Position numbers and translations under genes: made by a program. DNA of 62,426 bases from Gammaproteobacteria bacterium UBA5078 (GTDB lineage: Bacteria; Pseudomonadota; Gammaproteobacteria; Pseudomonadales; Pseudohongiellaceae): positions 1 to 62,426 of the forward strand of contig DIAM01000005.1 of NCBI GenBank assembly GCA_002416505.1. The letters are read 5' to 3'. Numbering within the stretch: the first letter of the stretch is position 1; every line of letters begins with the position of its first letter. Positions 17,182 through 25,456 of this stretch are shown here, piece after piece. Below the pieces are notes generated by a model. The model ran no database searches, had not been told where the DNA came from, and worked only from the letters and a program-made list of their open reading frames with translations.

Positions 17182-19443
17182 ATGTCCCCAAGATTACTTA
17201 GAACTCTCTCACTATTCGCCCTTGCGGCCTGCCTGCTTTCCTCTTGCTCGCCACAGGCGCCGAGTAGCAGCGTCCCAGTGGTCACCGAAGCAGCACGACT
17301 TCAGGCGATAGCCGAGCGTGTAAGCATCATTCGCGACGACTTCGGCGTCGGCCATATCTATGCGCCAACCGACACCGATGCGGTGTTCGGGCTACTCTAT
17401 GCCCAAGCCGAGGATGACTTTGCGCGCATCGAGCGCAACTACATCTGGGCGATCGGGAGGCTAGCCGAGGTAGAGGGTGAGTCGGCTTTGTATAGTGACC
17501 TGCGCGCCAAGCTCTATATGACCGAGGAGGATGCCATACTGGCCTATGCACAGGCGCCGCTTTGGTTACAAAATCTGTGCGATGCCTTCGCCGACGGGCT
17601 CAACTACTTTCTCGCCAAGAACCCTCAGGTCCAACCGCAGCTGCTGACGCGATTCGAACCCTGGATGCCCTTCTACTTCTTCGAAGGCTCGATCGGCGGC
17701 GACATCGAGCAGATCCCTCTGCCCCGTATCGAGCAGTTCTATTCCCAGATCGAGAGCATGCAGGAAAAGGTGCCAGTAGCCACACAAATGCCCTCGTCTA
17801 TGCCGGCGCTCGCCGCAACTGTCACCGACAATGCCTTGGCCAAGACCATCTTCGAGGAACCAGTGGGCTCTAATGGCATCGCCATCGACGGTTCGCGCAC
17901 CGCATCCGGTGATGCCATGCTGCTCATCAACCCACACACTAGCTTCTATTTCCGCGGCGAATACCATGTGGTAAGTGACGAGGGCCTCAATGCCTACGGC
18001 GCCGTAACCTGGGGGCAGTTCTTTATCTATCAGGGTTTCAATGAGACCACCGGCTGGATGCACACCTCCACGCAGGCCGATTTTATCGACGAGTTTGTCG
18101 AAGACGTGGTGCGCGAGAACGGGGCCTTAGTCTACCGCTATGGCGACGAGATGCGTCCAGTGGCCATCTCCGAGATCAACTTGCAGTACCGCGACGGCAC
18201 CGGCATGGCCACGCGCAGCTTCCCCGCCTTCCATACCCATCATGGCCCGATCACCCACAGCATCGAGGATCGCTGGGCGGTTACACGCATCAACTGGAAT
18301 CCGGTAGAGGCCTTGCGGCAATCCTATCTGCGCATGAAGACCTCGAACCTAGAAGAGTTTCGGGCCATGATGGATATCCGCACGAACTCCTCCAACAACA
18401 CCGTGTTCGCGGACGCCGATGGCAATATCGCCTATTACCATGGCAACTTCATGCCCATCCGCGACCCCTTGTTCGACTACTCTCAGCCCGTGGACGGCAG
18501 CAACCCCGCCACTGACTGGCAAGGCGTGCATTCGATCGAAGACATGATCACCGTGGTCAATCCTGGCACCGGCTACATCCAAAACAGCAACTCCACGCCC
18601 TTCACGGCCGCGGGTGAAGATAGCCCACTGCGCGAGGAATACCCTGCCTATATGGCCCCGGATGCCGAGAATTTCCGCGCCGTGCATTCCATCCCACTGC
18701 TAGAGGCCGAGCAGAATTTCACGCTAGAGAAACTGCTGGATCTCGCCTACGACCCCTATCTGCCCGGTTTCGAACAGCTGATACCCGGTCTTGTCTCCGC
18801 ATGGGAAAGCGATCGCGCGAATTGGCCCGCCCTCGAGGCCCCTATTGCCTTATTGCGCGAATGGGATCTGCGCACCGGTGTGGATTCCGTCGCGATGTCA
18901 TTAGCACATTTCTATGGAATGGCGGCGGCGCAGGGCATCGACACGCCGGACGAACTCACGCAGTTGGAGCAGATCGATTGGCTCGGCACCGATAGTCCTC
19001 CGGCCGCTCGCTTGCGGGTGTTCAGCGAGGTGATAGGACAACTCGACTCCGCCTTCGGCAGCTGGCAGACCCCCTGGGGCGAGATCAATCGCTTTCAGCG
19101 CCTTAACGGCGACATCGACCTGCCCTTCGATGACGACGCCCCAAGCCTGCCGGTCGGCATGGCCTCGGCCCGGTGGGGCGCCCTGGCCTCCTTCGGGGCG
19201 CGCGCCTTCCCAGGCACCAATAGAATCTATGGCGCCACTGGCAATAGTTTCGTAGCCGTCGTGGAATTCGGTCCGCGCCTGCAGGCCTGGAGCGTTCTCG
19301 CCGGCGGCCAGAGTTCGCATCCGAGCTCTGGACACTTCGACGATCAGGCGGAACGATATGTGAATCGTGAGTTCAAAGAAGTAGCGTTCTATCGTGAAGA
19401 TGTCGAGCGCCGCGCCGCCTCCACTTATCATCCGGGTGAGTAG
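17182..19443 (+). CDS. Penicillin-acylase-family (S45) Ntn hydrolase, lipoprotein
   Basis: 753 residues from the ATG at 17182 (GGAG nine bases before). The lipobox LLSSC follows a hydrophobic signal, so the protein is probably a periplasmic lipoprotein. The catalytic serine of the self-cleaving precursor should be Ser230 in PVGSNGIAIDGSRT, followed by INPHTSFYFRGEYH, which matches the start of the beta chain in penicillin and acyl-homoserine-lactone acylases. Asn in NSNSTPF and the C-terminal GxSSHPSSGHFDDQ segment are also typical. Substrates of family members range from beta-lactams to quorum signals and lipopeptides, so none is assigned. The hemolysin-III gene begins 20 bp downstream. Confidence 0.92.
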   Translation: MSPRLLRTLSLFALAACLLSSCSPQAPSSSVPVVTEAARLQAIAERVSIIRDDFGVGHIYAPTDTDAVFGLLYAQAEDDFARIERNYIWAIGRLAEVEGESALYSDLRAKLYMTEEDAILAYAQAPLWLQNLCDAFADGLNYFLAKNPQVQPQLLTRFEPWMPFYFFEGSIGGDIEQIPLPRIEQFYSQIESMQEKVPVATQMPSSMPALAATVTDNALAKTIFEEPVGSNGIAIDGSRTASGDAMLLINPHTSFYFRGEYHVVSDEGLNAYGAVTWGQFFIYQGFNETTGWMHTSTQADFIDEFVEDVVRENGALVYRYGDEMRPVAISEINLQYRDGTGMATRSFPAFHTHHGPITHSIEDRWAVTRINWNPVEALRQSYLRMKTSNLEEFRAMMDIRTNSSNNTVFADADGNIAYYHGNFMPIRDPLFDYSQPVDGSNPATDWQGVHSIEDMITVVNPGTGYIQNSNSTPFTAAGEDSPLREEYPAYMAPDAENFRAVHSIPLLEAEQNFTLEKLLDLAYDPYLPGFEQLIPGLVSAWESDRANWPALEAPIALLREWDLRTGVDSVAMSLAHFYGMAAAQGIDTPDELTQLEQIDWLGTDSPPAARLRVFSEVIGQLDSAFGSWQTPWGEINRFQRLNGDIDLPFDDDAPSLPVGMASARWGALASFGARAFPGTNRIYGATGNSFVAVVEFGPRLQAWSVLAGGQSSHPSSGHFDDQAERYVNREFKEVAFYREDVERRAASTYHPGE

Positions 19444-19463
19444 TCGAGCGAACGGGAAAGATT

Positions 19464-20150
19464 ATGAACCTTGCCAGCAACAGTAAAGCGAATGTGAAGA
19501 AGACGCGCCGCGAGCAAACCCGCGGCGAAGAGCTTGCCAATAGCCTCAGCCACTCCGTGGGCTTATTGGCTGCGATCATCGCTATCCCGTTTCTCCTGAT
19601 GAAGATCGGCGGCGAGGATGACACCGTATTGTTCGTGGGCGTGCTCATCTTTGCCTGTGCGATTGTCTTCCAGTATGCCTCCTCGGCGCTCTACCACGCC
19701 CTGCCCCAGGGCCGCAGCAAACGCGTGCTGCGCATGATCGAACACTCGGCGATCTTCGTGCTGATCGCGGGCACCTATACACCCTTTACCCTAGGCATCC
19801 TGCGCGACTCATGGGGCATCGCCCTGTGTATCTTGGTGTGGGCCTTAGCCGTCGTCGGCGTGGTACTCAAGTCTTCGAACAGATTGTTTCATCCGCAGCT
19901 CTCCAACGCCCTGTTCCTGTTGATGGGCTGGCTCATCGTGGTGGCGATCAAGCCAATGCTAGAGAGTGTGCCGACGGCGGGCCTGCTGTGGCTGCTCGCC
20001 GGTGGCATCGCCTATACCGTCGGCGTGGCCTTCTATGCGGCCAGCTCACGCGTGCACTACGCCCACTTCGCCTGGCACCTATTCGTAATGACTGGCACCG
20101 CGTGTCACTTCATCGCGGTATATGGCTATTCTGCTATTCCCACGACCTAG
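19464..20150 (+). CDS. trhA: Hemolysin III / PAQR-family membrane protein (TrhA-like)
   Basis: 228 residues with seven predicted membrane helices. The family metal-binding pattern is visible: Ser and His in ANSLSHSVG, His in SSALYHALPQ, and the C-terminal HFAWHLFVMTGTACHF. Despite the historical name, bacterial members are associated with membrane lipid and energy homeostasis rather than hemolysis. GGGAAAG lies five bases before the ATG and the gene follows the acylase closely. Its stop is one base from the convergent regulator. Confidence 0.92.
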   Translation: MNLASNSKANVKKTRREQTRGEELANSLSHSVGLLAAIIAIPFLLMKIGGEDDTVLFVGVLIFACAIVFQYASSALYHALPQGRSKRVLRMIEHSAIFVLIAGTYTPFTLGILRDSWGIALCILVWALAVVGVVLKSSNRLFHPQLSNALFLLMGWLIVVAIKPMLESVPTAGLLWLLAGGIAYTVGVAFYAASSRVHYAHFAWHLFVMTGTACHFIAVYGYSAIPTT

Positions 20151-20151
20151 C

Positions 20152-20346
20152 TTAAGCCTCATCCTCGAAAATCTCCTCAATGTGAAGCCCGAAGATTCGG
20201 GCGGCCTTGAAGGCAAGCGGCAGACTCGGGTCGTATTTTCCCGTCTCCAGCGCGTTGACCGTTTGCCGCGACACTTCGAGTTGCGCCGCTAGCTGTGCTT
20301 GTGTCCAGTCGCGCTCGGCGCGCAGGACTTTGAGGCGATTCTTCAT
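20152..20346 (-). CDS. Small XRE-family regulator (YozG-like)
   Basis: 64 residues, almost entirely a helix-turn-helix: MKNRLKVLRAERDWTQAQLA, then QLEVSRQTVNALETGKYDPS. This is the compact Cro/C1-type regulator commonly paired with a small membrane protein. Its ATG overlaps the stop of the upstream membrane gene by four bases (ATGA), so the two are translated together. Two near-identical palindromes around the operon promoter are its likely operators, implying autoregulation. Confidence 0.92.
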   Translation of the reverse strand: MKNRLKVLRAERDWTQAQLAAQLEVSRQTVNALETGKYDPSLPLAFKAARIFGLHIEEIFEDEA

Positions 20347-20765
20347 CGATACTTCCTTGTAACTAACAGCGTTGTTAGTCCATAGGTCAACCCCATTATG
20401 ATTACCAGTACGGAGATTTCGGCATGGCCTGGAATCAGGTCCGTCAGAGCGAGATTCGAGTAACTCAAGCCCACCACCAATCCAACCCCTAAGGTCACAC
20501 CCATCGCATCGCGCTGGATGCGTTGCTGCATCTCGTCCAGGCTCTGCAGTTGTCGCCTATTGGCTAATATCATCGCCACCCCCACTAGCGTGTTCAGTAG
20601 GATCGCGAGAAAGCTCCACAGCTTATCGCCTGACCAAATAAAGATGCTGCCGAAATTCGCGAGCGCCATCGTCAATACCCACGCTGCGGTCCAAAATGCT
20701 AGCCGCTTGGTATTACTCGTTAACTTGCGTTCCCATGCCGTGCCATTAGTTTCTGAGTCTTTCAT
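20343..20765 (-). CDS. Small four-helix membrane protein paired with XRE regulator
   Basis: 140 residues from the ATG at 20765, chosen because GGGAGGAG lies just upstream; a longer frame to 20801 would run into the operator. Four hydrophobic segments: LAFWTAAWVLTMALANFGSI, LWSFLAILLNTLVGVAMILA, MGVTLGVGLVVGLSYSNLAL and ISVLVIIMGLTYGLTTLLV, with a short LDEMQQRIQRDAM linker that is typical of this family of unknown function. The gene precedes and overlaps the XRE regulator. Confidence 0.85.
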   Translation of the reverse strand: MKDSETNGTAWERKLTSNTKRLAFWTAAWVLTMALANFGSIFIWSGDKLWSFLAILLNTLVGVAMILANRRQLQSLDEMQQRIQRDAMGVTLGVGLVVGLSYSNLALTDLIPGHAEISVLVIIMGLTYGLTTLLVTRKYR

Positions 20766-20782
20766 TTTTACTCCTCCCGATT

Positions 20783-20845
20783 TGTAAAGTGTGCTTGACA
20801 TTTACTTTAGCGAAAACCCCGGTTGAATGTCAAGCACCCTTTACA
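20783..20845 (-). promoter_or_regulatory. Promoter with two palindromic operators for the XRE/membrane operon
   Basis: Two 18-base sites, TGTAAAGTGTGCTTGACA (20783-20800) and TGTCAAGCACCCTTTACA (20828-20845), are each imperfect palindromes and are inverted copies of each other (19 of 20 positions including flanks), centred 45 bp apart. On the minus strand TTGACA (20828-20833) and TAAAGT (20804-20809), 18 bases apart, form the -35 and -10. One operator overlaps the -35, the other lies past the -10. Confidence 0.8.
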
Positions 20846-20986
20846 TAGAAATGATCGGATATTGTGCGCCATGAAGCTGGGAATCCTCACTAGACTCTAA
20901 TATACCCGCTAACGAGGGATTTTTTCCCACTAATATAATCAATGCATATCAGGCAGTTACCATAGAGCTGGAATAAGAATATTTCG

Positions 20987-21469
20987 ATGTCAGTACAGGG
21001 CAATGTTTTGCAATCCGAATGGAACGACCCCGCGTCTATATTCGCCAGACAACTGGCCACCCGGGAGTCCGATGGCTTTGTCATCCTAAGAGGCTGCTTC
21101 GGGCGCCCCGTGGTCGAGGCTGTCAAGTGCCTAGTCGACCAGCTGTGGGAAGCGCAGACGCAGATAGAGTCTAAGCTCAGCGTAGATGTCTTCTTGGACA
21201 GCGCAGAGCAGAAACGCTTCTTGTTTCGCCACGCGCCACTAGAGGCCCGCGGCAAAATCGCCGTCGCGTGGTTAGCACTAGAAACGATCGATACAGAAAG
21301 CCGCCCCCTACTGGTCTATCCAGGCTCTCACAAGATAGCGCCGTTTCTCTCCCGCAAGGGCGGCACGCGCATCGAGGCTGACGAGATGCCCTAGTTCAAT
21401 GACTATATGCAGGCCCAGCTGAGTAGCCGCACTATACAGGCGCTAGAGTTTATCGCCGAGATGGGGTGA
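20987..21469 (+). pseudogene. Degenerate phytanoyl-CoA dioxygenase (PhyH) family gene
   Basis: The first frame (135 codons) begins like a PhyH protein (ESDGFVILRGCFGRPVVEAVK), then jumps from FLFRHAPLEARGK straight to AVAWLALETIDTESRPLLVYPGSHK, skipping part of the usual core including the expected HxD iron ligands. A TAG at 21392 interrupts, after which FNDYMQAQLSSRTIQALEFIAEMG continues in the same frame as the family would, ending at TGA 21467 after a GGGG run; dropping one G would restore the GDY expected there. The rest of the C-terminus with the distal His is missing. So this is a decayed fragment with deletion, stop and 3' truncation, not a working dioxygenase. Confidence 0.75.
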
Positions 21470-21859
21470 CTACGAAGATTACTCGTCGAATTGTCTTAGT
21501 CTTCGCTCAATGGAAACGTTTGGCCGACTGCGTGTAGGAATAACACCATTAGAATTTTACATAGTGTGACAGACGCCTCCTTTCCCGTGGCAAAGGCCTG
21601 GAAAGATTGTGGCGCACCGCTTAGCTAACGTAGAATTAAGTCAGCGCTCCTAATGCAGGTTTGAATAGAGTTTTTACCTAGCAGGGATTAGGAGATTCGA
21701 TACAGTTACTTTGTAATGTGAACCTTTAGGTTCCTATTAGAAAAATAATAATAAGCAAAGTGGCGGAAGAGACCGTTAATCAGTAGCACGTGATTCTTTA
21801 GTTACTCACTTCAGGTTGCTCGCTGCGCTTTCCCAGCTGTGCACGAACAGGAGAACAAG
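21470..21859. other. 390-bp region without recognised gene
   Basis: More A/T-rich than its flanks. It may hold remains of the PhyH gene and the promoter of the following EAL gene. I see no ORF, repeat or clear operator. Confidence 0.4.
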
Positions 21860-23551
21860 GTGAGTATCTCGACCTTCTACCGGTGGATCGACCAACACAA
21901 TCGTAGAATCCGCTTGCTCGCAACGCCATTGCTCTTCGCATTCATGATTAGTGTGTATTTTATAGTCATGAACACTGGTGGCATTAAATACGTTTTCTCT
22001 CACTCGATGTATCTTCCAATTATTTTCTCCGCCGTTATTTTTGGCGCCTTGGGTGGCCTCGCCGCGGCGCTCGTTGCCGGCATTATTCTCGGTCCCTTCG
22101 TTCCCATCGACACACTCACAGGCGAAGCCCAACTCACCGTAAATTGGGTGTATCGAATGGGCTTCTTCGCCCTGATCGGCACAACTGTGGGACTCGCCAG
22201 CGACGGCATTCGCTCCTATATCAAGCATCTGCGCTGGTCCGTGCGACATGACGCCGCAAGCTACCTCCCCAATCGGTTTGCACTCGAGGCGGACATCAAG
22301 GTATTGAGCACACGCGCCAATAAGGAGGCCGTGCAATATCCCTATTGTCTTACCATGATCTCGCTAGCGAACTCGAAAGAGATAGAGACCAGTTTCGGCA
22401 TGACCGCGCTGGACCATATCCTGATGCAAATGTCCTCGCGCATTAAGAAAGAAACACCGGCTGACACAGTGGTGTATCGCACTAGCATCGACCAATTATG
22501 CCTATTGATAGTGGAGAGCAAACACTTAGAGATTAAGAATTTCTGCAAACGCCTGCGCAAATACTTTCAAGAACCATTCCGCTTCAATGCACTACAACTG
22601 CATGGCGACATTCAGATTGGGGTCGTGAAGTTTGACCGAATATTGCAGTCCCCGAGCTATTATATTCAAAAGGCCAGCGCCGCGACCCTGCAAGCGGAAA
22701 TCTCCAATGCCCCAAACATCTTGGAACTCAACCAAGGCAGCGATTCCGCCATCGTCGAAAACATCGAACTGCTCGGTCGCCTGAAGGAGGCACTGGACTC
22801 AAGGCAGCTGCAACTGCACTATCAGCCTAAGATCGATCTGCACACCGGGGCGATCAAGCATGCCGAGGCGCTGATGCGATGGCGCCACCCGACACTTGGC
22901 GCGATTCCACCGGCCAAATTCATTCCGCGGGCCGAGCGCAGCACGCTCATCAATCGGCTCACCGAATTTGCGATTGACGAGGCACTAAGACAAGTTGTGC
23001 GCTGGAAAAAAGCGGGCTTCTCCTTGAAGGTAGCGGTGAATATCTCTGCGCAGAATCTCACCCAACCCAACTTTGTGTATCAGGTCATGTCGCTGTTGAC
23101 TAAGCACGGCTTAGACGGCAGCAGCCTCGAACTAGAGCTGACCGAAAACTCCCTGATGCACAACGTCAACAACGCCATCGAGGTGCTGACGAAACTGACC
23201 AAACTCGGCATCGTCGTCTCGATAGACGATTTCGGTACTGGATACTCCTCTTTGCAGTATTTGCAAAAACTCCCCGTCAGTATCATCAAGATCGACAAAT
23301 CCTTCATCCTCAATCTCGCGAGCGATGATGGCTCTCGATACATCGTGGATGCTGCCGTGAACCTTGCCCACAAGATTGGCATGAAGGTAGTCGCCGAGGG
23401 CGTCGAGGATCAGCAGTCACTGAATATCCTCAAACAGATGGGCTGCGACTTTGCTCAGGGCTTCTTCATCTCTCACCCATTACCGGCCAAGGAGTTCGCC
23501 AAATGGCGCACCGACCTCGGCGGCATCTACCGTTCCCCCTCGGCCACCTAA
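21860..23551 (+). CDS. Membrane EAL-domain c-di-GMP phosphodiesterase with degenerate GGDEF
   Basis: 563 residues from the GTG at 21860, which has AGGAGA five bases upstream; a GTG at 21839 is an alternative. Residues about 20-120 form three or four membrane helices (LLATPLLFAFMISVYFIVM onward) that may sense a signal. A diguanylate-cyclase-like domain follows, but the GGDEF site is replaced by YRTSIDQL (about 206-213), so it cannot be catalytic. The EAL domain keeps its key motifs: EALMRWRHP (336-), NISAQNL, LELTENSLM, DDFGTGYSSL, KIDKSFI and AEGVED. It should hydrolyse c-di-GMP, with the dead cyclase possibly binding nucleotide as a regulator. Confidence 0.92.
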   Translation: MSISTFYRWIDQHNRRIRLLATPLLFAFMISVYFIVMNTGGIKYVFSHSMYLPIIFSAVIFGALGGLAAALVAGIILGPFVPIDTLTGEAQLTVNWVYRMGFFALIGTTVGLASDGIRSYIKHLRWSVRHDAASYLPNRFALEADIKVLSTRANKEAVQYPYCLTMISLANSKEIETSFGMTALDHILMQMSSRIKKETPADTVVYRTSIDQLCLLIVESKHLEIKNFCKRLRKYFQEPFRFNALQLHGDIQIGVVKFDRILQSPSYYIQKASAATLQAEISNAPNILELNQGSDSAIVENIELLGRLKEALDSRQLQLHYQPKIDLHTGAIKHAEALMRWRHPTLGAIPPAKFIPRAERSTLINRLTEFAIDEALRQVVRWKKAGFSLKVAVNISAQNLTQPNFVYQVMSLLTKHGLDGSSLELELTENSLMHNVNNAIEVLTKLTKLGIVVSIDDFGTGYSSLQYLQKLPVSIIKIDKSFILNLASDDGSRYIVDAAVNLAHKIGMKVVAEGVEDQQSLNILKQMGCDFAQGFFISHPLPAKEFAKWRTDLGGIYRSPSAT

Positions 23552-23650
23552 ACGCCGGTCCCCCGCCCAATTGTCTTTTTTACCGCTGCGCTGAAAGAGT
23601 CGGTATGATTATTGCGAATCAGTTGTAAAGTCGAGACGATTGAACGCCCT

Positions 23651-24601
23651 ATGACTAAGCCATCAGCACCACACCCGATCATCGAACAGTTCATGACCCA
23701 GGAGCGCCTCCCCCCGGAATTCGCGGAGACTGCCCACGACTACTATGTGCCCCTGAGTGACTATATCGCCGCGCGACGTCGCAGCGCCTCGGGCCCCCTC
23801 ATCGTGGGCGTGAACGGCGCTCAAGGCACCGGCAAGTCCACCCTCTCCCTCTTGTTGAAGCGGCTATTACAGGCCCAGCACCTCGAGTGCGTGGTGATCT
23901 CGATCGATGACCTGTACCTGACACGCGGTCAGCGCCTGCGCCTGAGTGAACAGGTGCACCCACTTCTGAAGACCCGCGGCGTACCCGGCACTCATGACTT
24001 GAATCTCGGCCTGGAGCTAATCGCGGCACTCGAGGGCGCGACGGGGGATTCGCTAGTCGCCATTCCCCATTTCGACAAGGCTCAGGACGAGCGCAGCCCG
24101 AGCCAATACTGGCAGGTGCATAGTGGGGCTGTGGATGTCATCTTATTGGAGGGCTGGTGTGTTGGCGCGCGGCCTAGCACGTTTGCTGGAAGCCCTATCA
24201 ATGCACTGGAGCGAGACCACGATGCCGATGGGGCATGGCGCCGCTATATTGAGGCGCAGCTAGTGGATTATCAGCGGCTGTTTGCGCAGTTGGACGTGCT
24301 GTTGATGCTCAAGGCCCCCTCCATGGAGTGCATCATTGCGTGGCGTACTTTGCAGGAGCAGAAACTCGCCGCCAAGGTGCAGGCCGCGGCACAGGCGAGC
24401 GACAGCCCGGTGGAGGCCGGCGCACCAAATCGGGGCATTATGAATGCGACCGAGCTACTTTGGTTCATCATGCACTACGAGCGCCTTACCCGCTCCATGC
24501 TCGAGACCATGCCCCAACACGCCGATGTACTGTTCAATCTAGATGCCGAACACCGCATCGTGGCCGCCTGCTATAAGGACCTAGGCGAGGGCGAGCCATG
24601 A
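23651..24601 (+). CDS. D-glycerate 3-kinase-like P-loop kinase
   Basis: 316 residues from the ATG at 23651 (the frame extends to 23612 without ribosome site). The Walker A loop is GVNGAQGTGKSTL at about 54-66, followed by VISIDDLYLTR, HPLLKTRGVPGTHDLNLG and ILLEGWCVGARP, which is the plant/yeast-type glycerate kinase (GLYK) pattern in the P-loop kinase superfamily. It would convert D-glycerate to 3-phosphoglycerate. It overlaps the phosphatase gene by four bases (ATGA) and opens the glucosylglycerate cluster, where it can recapture glycerate freed by the phosphorylase. A TATGAT about 40 bp upstream may be the -10. Confidence 0.85.
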   Translation: MTKPSAPHPIIEQFMTQERLPPEFAETAHDYYVPLSDYIAARRRSASGPLIVGVNGAQGTGKSTLSLLLKRLLQAQHLECVVISIDDLYLTRGQRLRLSEQVHPLLKTRGVPGTHDLNLGLELIAALEGATGDSLVAIPHFDKAQDERSPSQYWQVHSGAVDVILLEGWCVGARPSTFAGSPINALERDHDADGAWRRYIEAQLVDYQRLFAQLDVLLMLKAPSMECIIAWRTLQEQKLAAKVQAAAQASDSPVEAGAPNRGIMNATELLWFIMHYERLTRSMLETMPQHADVLFNLDAEHRIVAACYKDLGEGEP

Positions 24602-25419
24602 GTAGCCAATGGGTAATATTCACAGACCTCGATGGCACCCTGCTAGAGCGCGAGGGCTATTCCTACGCTCCCGCACTCCCGGCCCTCGACCTAATCGCAA
24701 GACGCAATATCCCCCTGGTAATAAACTCTAGCAAAACGGTCGCCGAGATCCTGTCACTGCGCACCGAACTTGGCAATCGACATCCCTTCGTGGTGGAAAA
24801 CGGCGCCGCCGTGATTGTTCCCAGACACTACTTCAAGACGATGCCGGCACTCGAAACATTGACCGCTGTGCAAGGCCCAGATGCTTACTGCATCAAGCGC
24901 TTCAGCCAGCCCCACGAACTGATCTTAGAGGCGCTAGCGCAGGCGAAGGCACTAGGGTTTAGCTTCACAGCTTTCTCCGATTGGAGTGCGACACAACTCG
25001 CCGCGCTGTGCGGCCTGTCCGAGGCCAGCGCGGTCATGGCCAAACAACGCATCGGCTCCGAACCGCTCCTGTTTGAGGGCGAACTCGCCAGTTTTATCGA
25101 ATTTCTAGCGAGCAAACAACTACGCGCCGTGCAAGGCGGGCGCTTCCTCCATGTGATGGGCCAATACGACAAAGCCGGCGGCGTGAACTGGTTGCTCGAG
25201 GCCTACCGCGAGCAATACTTCCCTACAGCAATTCGATCGGTGGCCCTAGGAGACAGCCATAACGATGAGGGCATGCTCAATACTGTGGATGTGCCTATCG
25301 TCATCAGTAGTCCACACAGTGAACAGATTATTCTCACTAATCCGCAGCGCGCACGCTTCTCAAGTGCGCAGGGGCCAACGGGTTGGAACGAACAACTATT
25401 GAAACTCTTGCGTGAATGA
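24598..25419 (+). CDS. gpgP: HAD-family glucosyl-/mannosyl-3-phosphoglycerate phosphatase
   Basis: 273 residues. HAD motif I is FTDLDGTLLE with nucleophile Asp10 and acid Asp12; motif II is VINSSKT; motif IV is GDSHNDEGML. The cap insertion and the family layout match mannosyl-3-phosphoglycerate phosphatase and its glucosyl counterpart. Because the next gene is a glucosyl-3-phosphoglycerate synthase, the substrate is more likely glucosyl-3-phosphoglycerate, giving free glucosylglycerate. It is co-translated with the kinase (4-bp overlap). Confidence 0.85.
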   Translation: MSSQWVIFTDLDGTLLEREGYSYAPALPALDLIARRNIPLVINSSKTVAEILSLRTELGNRHPFVVENGAAVIVPRHYFKTMPALETLTAVQGPDAYCIKRFSQPHELILEALAQAKALGFSFTAFSDWSATQLAALCGLSEASAVMAKQRIGSEPLLFEGELASFIEFLASKQLRAVQGGRFLHVMGQYDKAGGVNWLLEAYREQYFPTAIRSVALGDSHNDEGMLNTVDVPIVISSPHSEQIILTNPQRARFSSAQGPTGWNEQLLKLLRE

Positions 25420-25456
25420 CATTCACGCGAAATCCGCATAGAAAAGGAAACCGAAC

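Noticed and set aside
21806..22336. 176-codon minus-strand frame opposite the EAL gene start
   Set aside because: Antisense to the membrane segment of a clear gene; composition is shadow-like.
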